A stretch of 64,000 bases of DNA from Blastobasis lacticolella (Eukaryota; Arthropoda; Insecta; Lepidoptera; Blastobasidae): positions 11,709,545 through 11,773,544 of the forward strand of contig LR990042.1 of NCBI GenBank assembly GCA_905147135.1, read 5' to 3'. Below the pieces are notes generated by a model. It did not search any database. It saw only the letters and a list, made by a program, of their open reading frames with translations, and had not been told where the DNA came from. Shown here piece after piece: positions 1-11,019 of this stretch. The position numbers and the translations under genes were made by a program. Numbering within the stretch: the first letter of the stretch is position 1; each line of letters opens with the position of its first letter.

Positions 1-184
1 TATCTATAGCAGGGGTATAGATATTACCTTTGCCCAAAGAAATTGGACAGCGAGCATCCGAGGCAAAGATAATACCACAGAGCTTTAAAGTCCATGTGTG
101 TCGCCATGGGGGGACGCGCGCGCGGGCGGTGTGGCCCGATCATTGTTCTGTGGATAATAACTTTTTTTTAAATTTTTATGACAT

Positions 185-512
185 ACGGTTTACAAACAGG
201 CAAGCGGGCCACCTGATGGGAAGTAGTTACCACTGTCTATAGACATTAGCAACACCAAGAGTATCGCCAATGCGTGGCCCACTTCTATAACACGTTGATC
301 TGGCAGCAAAATGGCAATTGCCCCTCCACTGCCAAAGCCACGGGTCCCCAAATCCCCACCCCATGGAGCACTGGAGACCTTACTCATCGGCAGAAACACA
401 ATAATATTTAAAAGAGTATTGTTTAGCAGCAGTATTCTGTAAGGTGGAGGTAATTCCCCAGTCGGGCGGCTGCAATTCGAACGGGATACATCTATCTACC
501 TATAGTAGGAAA
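185..512 (-). mobile_element. LINE 3' untranslated end, copy 1 of a paired family
   Basis: The + strand carries 'gggccacctgatgg' followed by 'agacattagcaacacc', the reverse complement of the usual lepidopteran LINE tail (a 'gttgctaatgtctata' stretch, then 'ccatcaggtggcccgcttg'). A closely similar sequence lies at 36040-36320, sharing the 'ccccaccccatggagcactg' stretch and 'ccccagtcgggcggct'. The element therefore reads on minus and ends near 185. No reverse-transcriptase coding remains. Family assignment (Jockey/CR1-like) is from recognition, not alignment. Confidence 0.7.
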
Positions 513-959
513 GAAAGTGAAAGATCAGTAGGCGGGCAGTATACGTTAGAATTTCATGATGGACTCCCCAGTCCGGTTACCGGACATTACTAGATGAGTT
601 CTGCACAGTCACGTTAAATTGCATTTGCACTATCTCCCTCGCGCTTTCTACAGATTTTGATGGGACAATGAAACAATGAGACATTCATTTCATTATGCTT
701 TTAATTAAAGTACACAGTCTCAGAAACAGAACTGGTCTAACAGAACGGGAGCTACAATGCCTCAGACTAGATGAAAAAAAAACAGACAAAAGGACCTCAA
801 ATATATCATCTCCTTTTTACTTTGAAGGTAAAACATTATTTTATTTACAAGTTTTGATTCATAACTGCGTTGAAAACTGATACCTACACAGAACAAACGC
901 TCAATAAAACTACCCGAGTAACACAGACATCCAATCCAAAGCCCAGAGCTTTGTAAAAC
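513..959. other. No gene seen
   Basis: Unique-looking AT-rich DNA. Short open frames here are not protein-like. I see no structured RNA or repeat. Confidence 0.5.
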
Positions 960-1160
960 AAATCTGTTGCGTTGCGTTACGGGGAGCATTCTAACGCGCG
1001 TCGCGAACGCCCGCCGGCATCCCAGCGGCGGACATCCGCCACGCGACTCCACCGTGCGCCATTTCATGCCATTCCGCGCCAACCCGCGCCAGCCCCCGCC
1101 AACCCGCGCCAACCCCCGCCAAGCCCCGCAACAATGCCCCGCCGAGATGCCGTTTTGTTT
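960..1160. repeat. GC- and CpG-rich island with short C-rich tandem repeat
   Basis: This stretch is far richer in G+C and CpG than its surroundings. From about 1077 to 1130 it consists of variants of an 8-base motif, 'cccgccaa' or 'ccgcgcca', repeated about six times. Overlapping open frames on both strands are low-complexity (Pro/Arg/Ala-rich) and are by-products of the repeat. It could be an old retroelement 5' end or a regulatory CpG patch. Nothing in the flanks decides between these. Confidence 0.5.
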
Positions 1161-1164
1161 TGTT

Positions 1165-1600
1165 TAATTGAAAATTTTCGTCATAATATCGCGCCCCATT
1201 GTCTCTGAATAAACGTCAGCTGAAGGACGATAAGACACTTTCGTTTCTTCAACAATAAATTGTGAAGGCCCTAATTCTTGAATGCTTTAGTTGCCAATTT
1301 GTGCGGTTTGTGGTTTTGTGGTAATTTAAATCTGTAGTAGGTTTACTAAGACTCGGATTTACAATGTATTTTACCTACAAGACTTAGTTGCATTACTTAC
1401 CTACTCGTATATCCCTACGGTCGTTCCGTTAATAATAACGTGTTTCATAGCGGTGAACACTGAACCTAGGCTCGGAAAGTTTGGTCTAAATGTAAGAATT
1501 AAGGTGTAGTCCAAAATAAATTTTTGCACTATGTTATAAGTAAACTATGTTATTCCACTCTATCACGTAAAGAAACAGAACCAATTGCATACGTACCTGT
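1165..1600. other. No gene seen
   Basis: AT-rich DNA with no recognisable feature. An open frame enters the LINE remnant that follows, but its first part (before about 1610) is not reverse-transcriptase-like. Confidence 0.45.
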
Positions 1601-1604
1601 TGTA

Positions 1605-2435
1605 GAGAGGTACCTATCGAACGCGCGAGCTACTGGTGCTCAGGTCCGGGCCAGCAGAGAGGCATTACTCAAGCGCATCAATGAGACCCTGAAGGCTGTG
1701 GCTGATTAAGGTGAAGCCAACCTGATCAAGTTTAATCCTTCCAAGACCCAGGCATGTCTCTTCTCAGCGAAACGTAGCCCTTTCCACCTAACACCGTCTT
1801 TCCGGGGTGAGTCGTTGCCTTGGCCGACAAGTTGGAGCTGCTTGGTGTGAGTTACCCTATCATCAGACCTAAATTTTGGACCATATGTTGAGTCAAGAGC
1901 CCAATTGACTTCTAAAAAACTTGAGAGTCCTCGCCAAGGTGAGGAAGTACTTCACACCTGGACAGCTTCTCAATTTATACCAAGCACAAGTCCGGTCATG
2001 TATGGGAGTACTGTAGTCATCTCTGGGATGGGTCCGCCAAGTATCAGCTGGAAGCTCTTGACTCTATCGACAGATGTGCCAAAAGACTGATTGGTGATGA
2101 TTCGCTTGTCGAGTCTTGCTTTCTGGGTCTGGGACACCGTCGTAGAGTAGCCAGCTTGTCGGTCTTTTATTTCTTTTTCACTTCGGTGAGTGCTCCCAGG
2201 AGCTCCATAACCTAGTTCCACCGCGCCCTTTTTATTATCGAACAAAATATCGTCATCCATTTATGGTAGACGGCCCACCATCACGTACTAACCGTTTTGC
2301 AACCACTTATGCGCACTCCAAAGGACTGGAACTCTCTGCCTGAGTCATTGTTCCCCGGTAAATATAACCTTGGGGTCTTCAAATCAAGAGTGAATATGTA
2401 TCTTCTAGGCACGCATGCTGCTACATCTGATAATA
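1605..2435 (+). mobile_element. Non-LTR retrotransposon, reverse-transcriptase C-terminus, frameshifted
   Basis: Reading + with frame changes gives a recognisable LINE reverse-transcriptase C-terminal region. Successive blocks are 'ALLKRINETLKAVAD' (ending in an in-frame stop at 1707-1709), 'LIKFNPSKTQACLFSAKR', 'LRVLAKVRKYFTPGQLLNLY', 'EYCSHLWDGSAKYQLEALDS', 'GHRRRVASLSVFY' and 'WNSLPESLFPGKYNLGVFKS'. The last is the typical WNSLP...GVFKSR terminus of insect Jockey/CR1-type elements. Frames shift near 1815, near 2005 and again in the last third, so the copy is dead. It is 5'-truncated: catalytic domain motifs such as the YxDD box are not present. The original ORF2 would be about 900-1000 residues; about a quarter survives. 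Confidence 0.85.
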
Positions 2436-2559
2436 AAAAAAATAAAAAAAACACTAACATAAACTCGCGCCTCCGTCCCACAGGTTGCGTAGAAAAACTT
2501 ACTCACAAACTTTTACTCACTCACTTACAAATATATTTAATATGGTTACCAAAATAATA

Positions 2560-3020
2560 ATAACGTGTATCGTACAAACTTCGTTATGCTCCGCAAAAAC
2601 GACGTATCTACCCTCTCGGGTCAGAGATTAAAGATAATTTGTAATTCAAAGAAACAAGTTAATGAATTACGATACATAAACACAATGAAAAAAAAAAGCC
2701 ATCCATCCAACACCGTTCCCGAATCCGTCCATCCATCACCACACCATACGCGTGCGGTAAACAGTAAACACTCCCGTCCGCTCCATCCCGTGCCTTAGTA
2801 CAGCCAGCAAGCGCGCCACCGCCGCTTATCACGTGGCGACACGCGCCGGACGCCGCGTTTGACGCCGTGACTGGCGCCCATTATGCTGACCGTACCCGCT
2901 GCATTGCTGTGTACTGCACGGCTGCGCTATTTCCTGCGATGTTGCAGATTTTCTTAGTTATGGACGGGCCTGTGGGTACAATAGCATTTCTTTTCTTTTT
3001 TACAAGCTTTTATTTAACTT
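2560..3020. other. No gene seen; short GC-rich patch
   Basis: Non-coding. Positions 2790-2880 are CpG-rich ('cgcgccggacgccgcg'). No open frame here resembles a protein. Confidence 0.45.
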
Positions 3021-3024
3021 GCAC

Positions 3025-3240
3025 CGTTCGTATGTATGTTTGTAAGTTGTTTTTCGACCATTTGTTGGTATCCGATTGAGCTGAAATTTGGTATACTTGG
3101 ATGACAATACATTTATTTATTTATTTATTTTATTTATTTATTTATTTGCTTCCACAAAGTTATTACAGTATTAATGTAAATACAGTATTAATTTAAATAT
3201 TAAAGTTATTACAGTATTAATGTAAATACAATATGGACCC
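3025..3240. repeat. (TTTA)n microsatellite and short tandem repeat
   Basis: A stretch at 3030-3110 includes 'gagctgaaatttggtatac', a phrase seen in lepidopteran retroelement tails. It runs into about 36 bases of (ttta)n at 3112-3147. From 3156 a ~46-base unit beginning 'aaagttattacagtatt' occurs almost twice. This is consistent with the degenerate 3' end of a LINE followed by slippage repeats. Confidence 0.6.
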
Positions 3241-3294
3241 GGAAGGGCGCAGCAATTTGGGAGGGAGGAGGCTTATGTCAAAATATAGTACAAT

Positions 3295-3495
3295 AGCGGC
3301 CCGCCCCGGCTTCGCACGGGTAGTAAACCTTAACAAATTATACACCTGAACCTTCGTCATGACTCACGTTGTCTAAAACCGCACTATGTAGTCTGTGTGT
3401 GAATACCGCATGAAAATCCGTTCAGTAGTTCTTGAGTTTATCGCGTACAGACTGACAGTAAGACACGGCGTGGGACTTCGTTTTATAATATGAAG
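3295..3495 (+). mobile_element. LINE tail of the 'cccggcttcgcacggg' family
   Basis: The block begins 'gcccgccccggcttcgcac' and contains 'catgaaaatccgttcagtag' and 'cagactgacag', ending 'acttcgttttataatatga'. This is a very common lepidopteran LINE 3' tail (RTE/CR1-Zenon-like by recognition). A second copy of its 3' half lies at 36525-36660. No coding is left. Confidence 0.65.
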
Positions 3496-3694
3496 TAATT
3501 ATATTATACTTAAGTATGTACTGAGTAGTGTCCCGTTACAAACAGGACACCATATTACGATCACAAAAGTTCCAACCGTCTCCTCAACCATTTTAGAGGG
3601 AAGGGGCGACCCGGCTCCTGACTGCCGTATTTCTTGACATTGACTCCCCCGTACGTACCCCGTGCTGCCTAGATAGCCGAGCGGACTGAGCGGC

Positions 3695-4265
3695 GAACAC
3701 GCGACTTTTTTCTAATATTTACATTTTTAAACTCGTGATATCTTTCGAATGGAATGTCTGAATTGAATAATTCAAAAAGTTATATAAAGGTATTGAAGCA
3801 GTCGTGAATGTGAAGTAATTGATTTTGATAAGGATTAATATCAAGGTACAAATAAAGAGCGTTTTTTAGCGGCGGCATTTTAATTAAATTTTGAAAATAA
3901 AAGAACACTTATTGTGACATAACTATAATAGTTAGACATATACTGTCGCGACACTTTTTGTAGATAATGATGTGTTCTGCAAAGTCGTAGTACATTATTT
4001 TGTTCTATCATCAATAGTTTTCGCAGCGCACGCGATGTAAGGAATTTTTTGGGTATTTTTTTACACCTTGGGTTACATTATTGGAGTTTTATTAATGATC
4101 CGTAATTTTTTAGAAAATATGATATAGCCTATGTCACCCGCGGATAGTGTAGCTTCCTAACGGTGAAAGAATTTTTGAAATCGGTCCAGTAGTTTTGAAG
4201 CCTATTCAATACAAACAAATAAACAAACAAACAAAAAATCAAACATTTCCTCTTTATAATATTAG
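3695..4265 (+). mobile_element. LINE tail, unit 1 of a head-to-tail pair
   Basis: The unit ends with 'ggtgaaagaatttttgaaat', an (acaa)n-like tract and 'ctctttataatattagtata'. The same order occurs again in the next 550 bases (unit 2, 4266-4828), starting from the shared 'gaagtaattgattttgataa' at about 3812 and 4360. The first ~110 bases of unit 1 are not shared with unit 2. There is no coding. It is a 3'-terminal LINE fragment of the family whose tails end in short A/C-rich repeats. Confidence 0.65.
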
Positions 4266-4828
4266 TATAGATAGCCCGTCCCGGCTTCGCACGGGGTAGA
4301 CAATTATTCATTTTTGGAAATTTGGATATAAAACACTTTTTTTCACAAATATTGAATATGAAGTAATTGATTTTGATAAGGATTAATACCAAGGTACAAA
4401 TAAAGAGCGTTTTTAGCGGCGGCATTTTAATTAAATTTTGAAAATAAAAGAACACTTATTGTGAGATAACTACAATAGTTGGACATATGCTACCGCGGAG
4501 TTTTTTGTAGACATTATGATGTTCTTCAATATTGTTGTACATTATTTTGTTCTATCGCTAATAGTTTCGGCAGCGCATTCGACGAAAGACATTTTAAGAC
4601 TCATTTTTCAACACCTTCGGTTACATTGTTCAAATTTTACCAAGGATCACTAATTTTTTTCAAAATGAAATGTTGCCTATGTCAAATTGGAAGAATGTAG
4701 CATTCTATTGGTGAAAGAATTTTTTAAATCGGCCCAATACTTTTTGAGCCTATTCATTACAAACATACAAACATACAAAAATAGGTACAAATCTTTCCTC
4801 TTTATAATATTAGTGTAGAAGTATAGAT
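4266..4828 (+). mobile_element. LINE tail, unit 2 of the pair
   Basis: Starts 'gcccgtcccggcttcgcac' directly where unit 1 ends, then follows unit 1 base for base with many substitutions. It ends 'ctctttataatattagtgta' at about 4815. Divergence between the units looks clearly higher than in the 39-46 kb duplication. This points to two independent insertions of one family, or an old duplication. Confidence 0.65.
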
Positions 4829-5175
4829 AAAATAGGTTAGTACCTACTATCAATTTACTTTTACATATTTTAACTTTATACTATCATTAGTTTTTAAACC
4901 TATAAATATAATTTTCAACTTTCTACTTATCTTACTTTATTTAGACTATTAATCATATTTAATAGTGACATTTTACCTATTAAAATTGGATTGCACGCTT
5001 ACATATCACAGTGCACGTTATCCTAAATATAATAATACTGATTTCCCTTAACCTATTGCTATTCTATACTTATTTGAGTAAGTCTATTTCCTATAAGCTA
5101 TTATTTTGGTACTTAATTCGGTATTAATATCGAGTTTGGCATAAAAGAAGTTAGATACAGATTTGCTGTCATTGC
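4829..5175. other. No gene seen; AT-rich
   Basis: Very AT-rich non-coding sequence, probably including 3' flank or untranslated sequence of the minus-strand LINE that ends at 5179. Confidence 0.4.
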
Positions 5176-5178
5176 TTT

Positions 5179-5808
5179 TTAAAATCTATCATTTAAGTAT
5201 TCATTTACACTATAGTAACTTTTTGTAATTAGCAGCTGTTTTTGTGATCTTGCAAAATGTTTGTCGTTGTTCTCATTTTTAATATATTTTGGAAGCTTAT
5301 TGTATAATTTGACGGACATTATCAGCGGACTTGATGAGTGTAAGGTGAGACGGGAATTCGGAAGCATTAAATTTTCTTTTGAAATAGTTCAGAATATTTT
5401 CTAGTGAACTTGCAGATCTGGAATATATACACGGCAAAGTAAGTATATTATGTTCTCTAAAATATGGCTTACAACTTTCAGTAGGATCTGTTATGTTAAG
5501 AATAATTCTGAGCAGTTTCATTTGGATGGTAAGTAACGCATGCGCACCCGTGCTGTTACCCCACAAGATAACACCGTAGTTAAGCCACGAAAACGCGTAA
5601 GCGTAGTATGTAGCTAAGGCAGTCTTTAAGGTAGTTGTTTTTTTTATTTCGTTTAGACCGTAAGAGAAACTCGAAAGTTTCTTTTTTAATTTTAGGGTAT
5701 GAGCTTTCCAATCCATATGAGTGACTATTGTAAGTCCAAGCAGGGTAAAATCATTTACAACTTTTAATGGTGTATTTTCGTATGTTATGTTTAAGGATAA
5801 AGGCTTTT
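5179..5808 (-). mobile_element. Jockey-type LINE reverse-transcriptase C-terminus, one frameshift
   Basis: A minus-strand frame runs from about 5808 to 5297. It contains 'DFTLLGLTIVTHMDWKAHT', 'YYAYAFSWLNYGVILWGNST' and 'KLLRIILNITDPTESCKPYF', the standard C-terminal 'thumb' region of insect Jockey-clade reverse transcriptases. After a frameshift around 5350-5370 it continues in another frame with 'MSVKLYNKLPKYIKN' and terminates 'YYSVNEYLNDRF' at 5179, the canonical end of this clade. It is 5'-truncated (about 200 of some 900 residues) and inactive. It is the longest intact coding stretch in the window (139 codons). Confidence 0.88.
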
Positions 5809-5985
5809 TTTGATAGGGATGAAAAGATTAATATGGTACCATGGATGATAAGACCTACCATTCATTTCCACTGCTGCTGCACCTCATGATAAGTCAGAAT
5901 CTACAGCTGTGTTGCTTAAATACTAAGTTTTGTTTTTAAATTAAATTATATCTAGCAAATACGTTGATGATCCCTTTATCTCATA

Positions 5986-6320
5986 ATCTAGCGAACGTGC
6001 CGCGAATGCACCGTTGCAGCAAAAGCTCGCGAGCAATAAATTGAAGACATGCACGAGCGCCACTCCCACGCAACTCGTATGTTCGCTAGATCAAGGGCTC
6101 TATTTTTAAATGACACGCTTCGGCTCGAACGGTTTCCAATTTTGATTATGGGCATAAAAAATTGTACATTTTTAAAATCACATTGGCAACACCGAAAGGT
6201 ACGGTTCAAAAATAGGGAAAATCAGCATCATGCCTCGGAATATTGAATTTTTCATGCCTAAAATCAAAATTGAAAACCGTTCGAATCGAGGCGAGCGATT
6301 CAAAAATTAGGTCCCTGCGC
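5986..6320. mobile_element. Foldback (MITE-like) element
   Basis: Arms at about 6093-6163 and 6246-6318 are inverted repeats of roughly 70 bases with scattered mismatches. The best-matched part is 'cgaacggtttccaattttga' against its complement. The outer ends resemble 'cagggacctaatttttgaat'. An extra 11-base inverted repeat 'atctagcgaac' (5986-5996 and 6081-6091) abuts the left arm. Start with CAGGG would suit a hAT-type non-autonomous element, but I cannot see a convincing 8-base target duplication, so the superfamily is unassigned. Confidence 0.6.
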
Positions 6321-6494
6321 GCTTGCTTTAAATATTCATGTACTCGTACAAGTCATTCAGCAGAAGTCTGTATGTGTGTTCTATCATCGTCTCTACAATT
6401 AATTTATTGAGCTGTAATTTCTAGTATCCTGTGTGTGGGTGTATCCTACAGGCGCATCTCACGCTCTACGTATTAACTAGAAAATAAAAATAAA

Positions 6495-6745
6495 TAATAA
6501 TCTTGACGTTAATTCCCCGGTTGTTACGCCGTTTCCGCCGGTCCGCTATTGTTTGTGTATCCTACAGGTGCATGTCCCGGTGTGCGCGCGAGGGTCCAGG
6601 GTTCGCCTTAACAATTATCCAGGATTTGGCAGATCAGGTAAAATCATGGACTTCTACAAGTCCATGGGTAAATTACAGTAGAGTGACTGCAATCTGACCT
6701 CCGTGACCCTGTTAACAGGAGAACCTTACCAGATTTGATCATGGT
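6495..6745 (-). mobile_element. tRNA-derived SINE, head missing, with internal insertion (copy 1 of 5)
   Basis: Shares 'ggatttggcagatcag', 'cctccgtgaccctg' and 'cttgacgttaat' with copies at 12.2, 32.6, 48.8 and 63.4 kb. The block 'tttgtgtatcctacaggtgc' is absent from the other copies. A near-identical phrase ('gtgtgggtgtatcctacagg') occurs about 100 bases upstream, near 6433, so a local duplication may have interrupted the element. The tRNA-like head present at 12.2 kb is missing. Confidence 0.65.
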
Positions 6746-6749
6746 TACA

Positions 6750-9600
6750 CATCCATCTTATTCATGCACTGAAATAGTTTAAGGAAGCCTTTCAATAAGA
6801 AAAAGATAAAAAATCTGTGATCTGATATTTTTTTATAAACACTCGCAGTGTTATTAAAATTATCGACACTAATTAGACCGCCACCCGCCAGAAATTAGAC
6901 CCGGCACCGAGGTCCGCCTTTTAATTGAGAATTCCACAGGTATTCATTTATTAAATTTCATCAATTTATTAAAGCGAAATTATGTTTATCATCAGTATTT
7001 AATATGGGGCCGAAAGGCGTCGTGATTAATTTCCTTCACTCTATTGTTGACTTTGTGAAGTTGCGAGTATTTGCTGATAAATACTACTCGTAACTCAAGG
7101 AATCTATGAACGAAAGCGTCGTAAAAAAATTTTTACGTAAACTTTTTGAAGAATATTTTGTAATGACACTAGCCACCTGCCCCGGCTTCTCACACCCGTG
7201 AGAAGCTTTGGTACCCACCAAAGTACCCGCAGGTCAATTTGAAGATCGCCCAAAAATCGCCGCGGCGTTGCAGTACTGCAGTGTAACGGTTGCTTTACTA
7301 GTCTAGTAGCCCAATTTCAATAAACATCAGGATGGCGGGCAAAAATGGCCGATTTAAATGAAATATAATATCAATGGTACTATTTTTTACCTATATAGAA
7401 ATAATTAGTACCTTTAAAGCGTTTCAATGTTAGAGCGAAAATTAATGTACATTGTTGTATTAATCGTTACGTCTTCTACTACTAAACCCTAGGTCAATAT
7501 TTATTATGTTTTATTTATTTGATTTAAAAACTATATAATTATATAAGTACAACATAAATATGCCTAGTATAATTCAAAAATAAGTATAATTTTACGTTAC
7601 ATGCTGTTGGTACTTTTATCATTTAGTTGCTCGTCCACACAGCAGTGGACTTGAATTCAAGCGAATGATTTTTAATTAACAGGATATAATATATTATTTT
7701 ATATAATAATACTTGTTCGAATGAAATTCAGAGCTGGTCTGTTTTACGTAAGTAAAAATATTTCGTTTGCGGAAATATTGACATCCCGAACAGTGGAGCA
7801 TCTTTTCCATATCATTGCACATAAAAGTTTCATGACTCGAGCGTTCTTAAATTTATTCTATGAAGCCCTTCTTCAACCCCAAGTCAGATGCCAAATGCCG
7901 CTCCATAGCCACTTCGGCTAATGGAATACTTCATTTAGAATTCTGTCCATCAAAGTCTTAACAAACGCAAAGGAATACAATGGCATACCAAAATTGGTTG
8001 CTTCCATCATTGCCTGAATAAAGAAGTTGCACTACTAAACCTTTTGTAACAAGGTTTTACCTATATTTATCAATAATCCTTGATTGACTGTGGACATACC
8101 CAACGGTAGAAGTTGGTGTCCGAGTTTTCTCCCCTGAGTCAGAATTATGAACTTAACTTGTTCAAGATTGAAACTTTCAACAATAGCTAGTTTGGTTTGT
8201 CGTTAGGTCCCTAGTAATAAGCTACGTTTTTCTCAGCTCCCGCTGGGAAATTATCACGAAGCGCTTCGATGGCGCAAAGTTATCTGAGATTGTCGCCCTT
8301 ATACCTCATACCTTTAATATTATAAAACGTTATACCTACTTTTTACATTTTGCAAGAAAATTAATTAAATCAAATTAAACGCTGCCAGCATATTAATTGG
8401 TGCTATTCAACTTAGTTTCATCTTGAGGAAAAATGGTTCCGTGAACTTATTTATTAATGATCCAACTTTTGTTTTCAGGTAAGAACTCATTTTCCCGCAC
8501 CGAGTACAATCGTAAGTAATCTCGCGGACAATTAATCATTTTTAAACGGAATTGCCGACGGTACCCCATTCCTGCATACAAAACGGAGATCCATAATTCA
8601 TTATCAACCTAATATGAACCTCAATCTATTATCTCTAAACGATTTCGCACTGAATGAATATTCATTTAGGAGTAATACCATCCCAAAATGGCATTAGGAG
8701 GAGAAAAAATGCGCTCCTCTTCTGGATCGAGGAAACTCATTTAAATTTTTGATTGTGAAGCTTGGAGCTCGGCCGAACAGCTCCGCGTAATCGAATGGTC
8801 AATAATTTGTTTTTGGAGACATTCGGGTTCTCTAATTTGTCGGAAAGTTCATTGAAAGTGTCAAAAAGGTCTGGAAAAATTCAACAGTTAGTTTTAATTA
8901 AATCTTGAGTGATAGCTTTCGCCAGGATCAGGAGGTGCAGCATCATCTTTATATTTGAGAATACACAAATTATGTCGAACAGTGGTACTTCAACAAAATT
9001 GTTTGCTAGTTTAACCGTAGCTTAACCGTGCCGAATACCGGCAAACAGCCGTGGTGCAGCAATAGGGCAGTCAATATTGGCCTGGACGTAACTCGTATGT
9101 GGAGCTAAATGCAAATATTGCAGATATATACTTCATATTTGTTTAAGGAATGAGATACCGCAAAGGCAAATACCTACTCGACCTACATTACCAATATAAA
9201 TTACGGTCCTCCATCCCATGTGGTGAAACTCGAGATGAATAAGTAATTAATAGGGATGAATAACAAAGTAGGAAGAAAAAGCTATTCATTTGTCCCTTGT
9301 TCCAGCGGCATGTGGAAACGTCTGCACACGTCGCCGGTCGGAAGACGAATGGCCGAATATCTCGCAAAAAGGTCCGCGCGGTGTCATTAGTGCGGGTAGA
9401 TTGTAGCCAATAGGGTTGTCGCGATTATTCGTTTGTAAAGGTGACTGGGTTGGTTTTAGTCTAACTCAGCATAATTATGATTAAAGTTTAATTAATACAT
9501 TTTGTAAAACGACCGCTTAGGTACTAGAACATACGTCAATACATATTTCCATTTCATGAGAGTATTGTATTTCATGTCATAAAGCACATACGCACATACA
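6750..9600. other. No gene seen
   Basis: About 2.85 kb of AT-rich DNA. Besides two adjacent hairpins at 7185-7223 I find no repeat family or protein-like frame. A somewhat GC-richer patch lies at 9300-9420. Confidence 0.45.
7185..7223. repeat. Two adjacent short hairpins
   Basis: A 9-base perfect stem 'gcttctcac' / 'gtgagaagc' with a 4-base loop (7185-7206) is followed immediately by 'ctttgg' / 'ccaaag' around 'taccca' (7206-7223). The preceding 'gccacctgccccggcttct' resembles the start of the cggcttcgcac LINE-tail family, so this may be a mutated remnant of that tail. Confidence 0.45.
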
Positions 9601-9840
9601 TACATCTATATAAATAAAAAGCCGGCCAAGACGTGTCTGTCGGCCGGGCATTGTTGTCTTCTATAGAGACCTGTCATAATATGCTTGCTTAAATAAAAGA
9701 GGGCTTTTTGATACTAACAAATTTCAAAGCTACTAATACAACTTCTTATAGGGGTTTAGGATGGTAGTGTACAGTAGAGTAGTAGTAGGGTAGGAGTAGA
9801 GTAGGGTAGGGTAGTGTAGGGGTGAGACATCACTCGCGAA
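9600..9840 (+). repeat. Possible retroelement tail with G-rich GTAGG repeat
   Basis: Starts with a GC hairpin around 'aaagccggccaagacgtg'. It ends at 9765-9830 in irregular 'gtagggtagg'-type repeats. A second, purer G-rich tract lies 560 bases downstream. This may be one retroelement family, but I see no coding. Confidence 0.4.
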
Positions 9841-10369
9841 GATATTTATTATTTGTAGTAGATTATAATCACATTCCAGTAATACAATTCTTATGGATAT
9901 GAAAATATTAAGTATGAATAAGATAAAATATAATATAGAATAAAAATATTACATTATCGTCTCTGGTGCTAGATATTTAAAAAAGGGTTCACTTACTGCC
10001 CAAAGCGTCTACTAGATAAGTAACCAATATTTTAATTTTTTTTATATAAATAGTTGAATAAGTAAACTCTCAGGAAAAACTGTAATTTTTACACACCTAA
10101 AAGGACAATATAAAAAATATTTAGCTGTTTTAGGCACTTGGTAGAATAAGCGAATATATATAATAACTAATGCTGTAATGAATATGGCATTACTTTTTAT
10201 GAACTTTAAGGTTATGCGTGACTCCTACAGCTGCATGCAAGTATTTCTCTTGAGCTATAAAGACTCTTTGGAAATCAGTAGAATTTCCTTTTGTAATCTA
10301 ATTTGCTTTTGTCGTCGATATTTCTTTCTAATTGTAGGAAACACAAATATGGAGTCTGAAAGAGGAAAA

Positions 10370-10432
10370 GTAGGGGTAGGATAGTGGTGGGTAGGGATAG
10401 GGTAGGGTAAGGGTAGGGTGGGTAGGGTATAG
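10370..10432 (+). repeat. G-rich TAGGG-type tract with eight GGG runs
   Basis: From 10389 to 10427 there are eight GGG triplets separated by 1-3 bases ('gggtagggatagggtaggg' and onward). This fits the G-quadruplex pattern on the + strand. It resembles telomere-like repeats only loosely: the insect telomere unit is TTAGG and the units here are irregular. Confidence 0.8.
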
Positions 10433-10651
10433 TGTGAGCAGCTACCTAACAAATGCAGCGTCTGTGATGCATGCTCGCTTAAAGGTCTGTCTGGTGGTGG
10501 CGTAGGGGCCGGATCGCCCTTTTCCCTAAAATTTAGTTGAATTAAACGATGGCTGGGCCCTGCGTAATACTCGTGAACCGATTCTGCCTTGGTGGACTGG
10601 CTTACTCTTGCTGTATTTTTAGGAGATTTTTCTAAAGTTTAGTATAGGTTC

Positions 10652-10735
10652 GGGCGCGATCCGGCTCTGCTTGGCATTGTCGGGCACTGATCGGTTCTGC
10701 CTGGGATTGTCGGACACGGTCCGGCCGTTGTCGGC
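10652..10735. repeat. GC-rich minisatellite, about three units of ~30 bases
   Basis: Units share 'gatccggctctgc' / 'gatcggttctgc' followed by 'gcattgtcgg' / 'ggattgtcgg'. The third is shorter ('ggtccggccgttgtcgg'). A related phrase 'gaaccgattctgccttgg' occurs at about 10575. No protein-like frame is seen across it. Confidence 0.55.
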
Positions 10736-11019
10736 GTGGAGTAGATATGCTCCGGTCCCGGGGTGGCCAAAATGTCACTGTGTTTCGTTCCTACTTTCCT
10801 ACCCCCTCGTCTTTAACGCTTGAAAGAAATATGTAATGTCCTACTCAATAAAGTATTTTAATAAATTTGAATTTAGAAAATATCAAACAATTTCGAAACT
10901 TCAAAACATTTTTTGACTGTAATCCCTCTGACATAGGTAGGTATAGAGGCGCGACGTACGAATTATTTACAGTCCCATACTAACAAGTAATTTAGAACCA
11001 CTGGCTGCATTGAGCTGGA

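Noticed and set aside
3112..3147. CRISPR-like or regulatory repeat
   Set aside because: Plain (TTTA)n microsatellite without spacers.
10389..10427. Interstitial telomere repeat
   Set aside because: Units are irregular GTAGG/TAGGG variants, not the insect TTAGG repeat.
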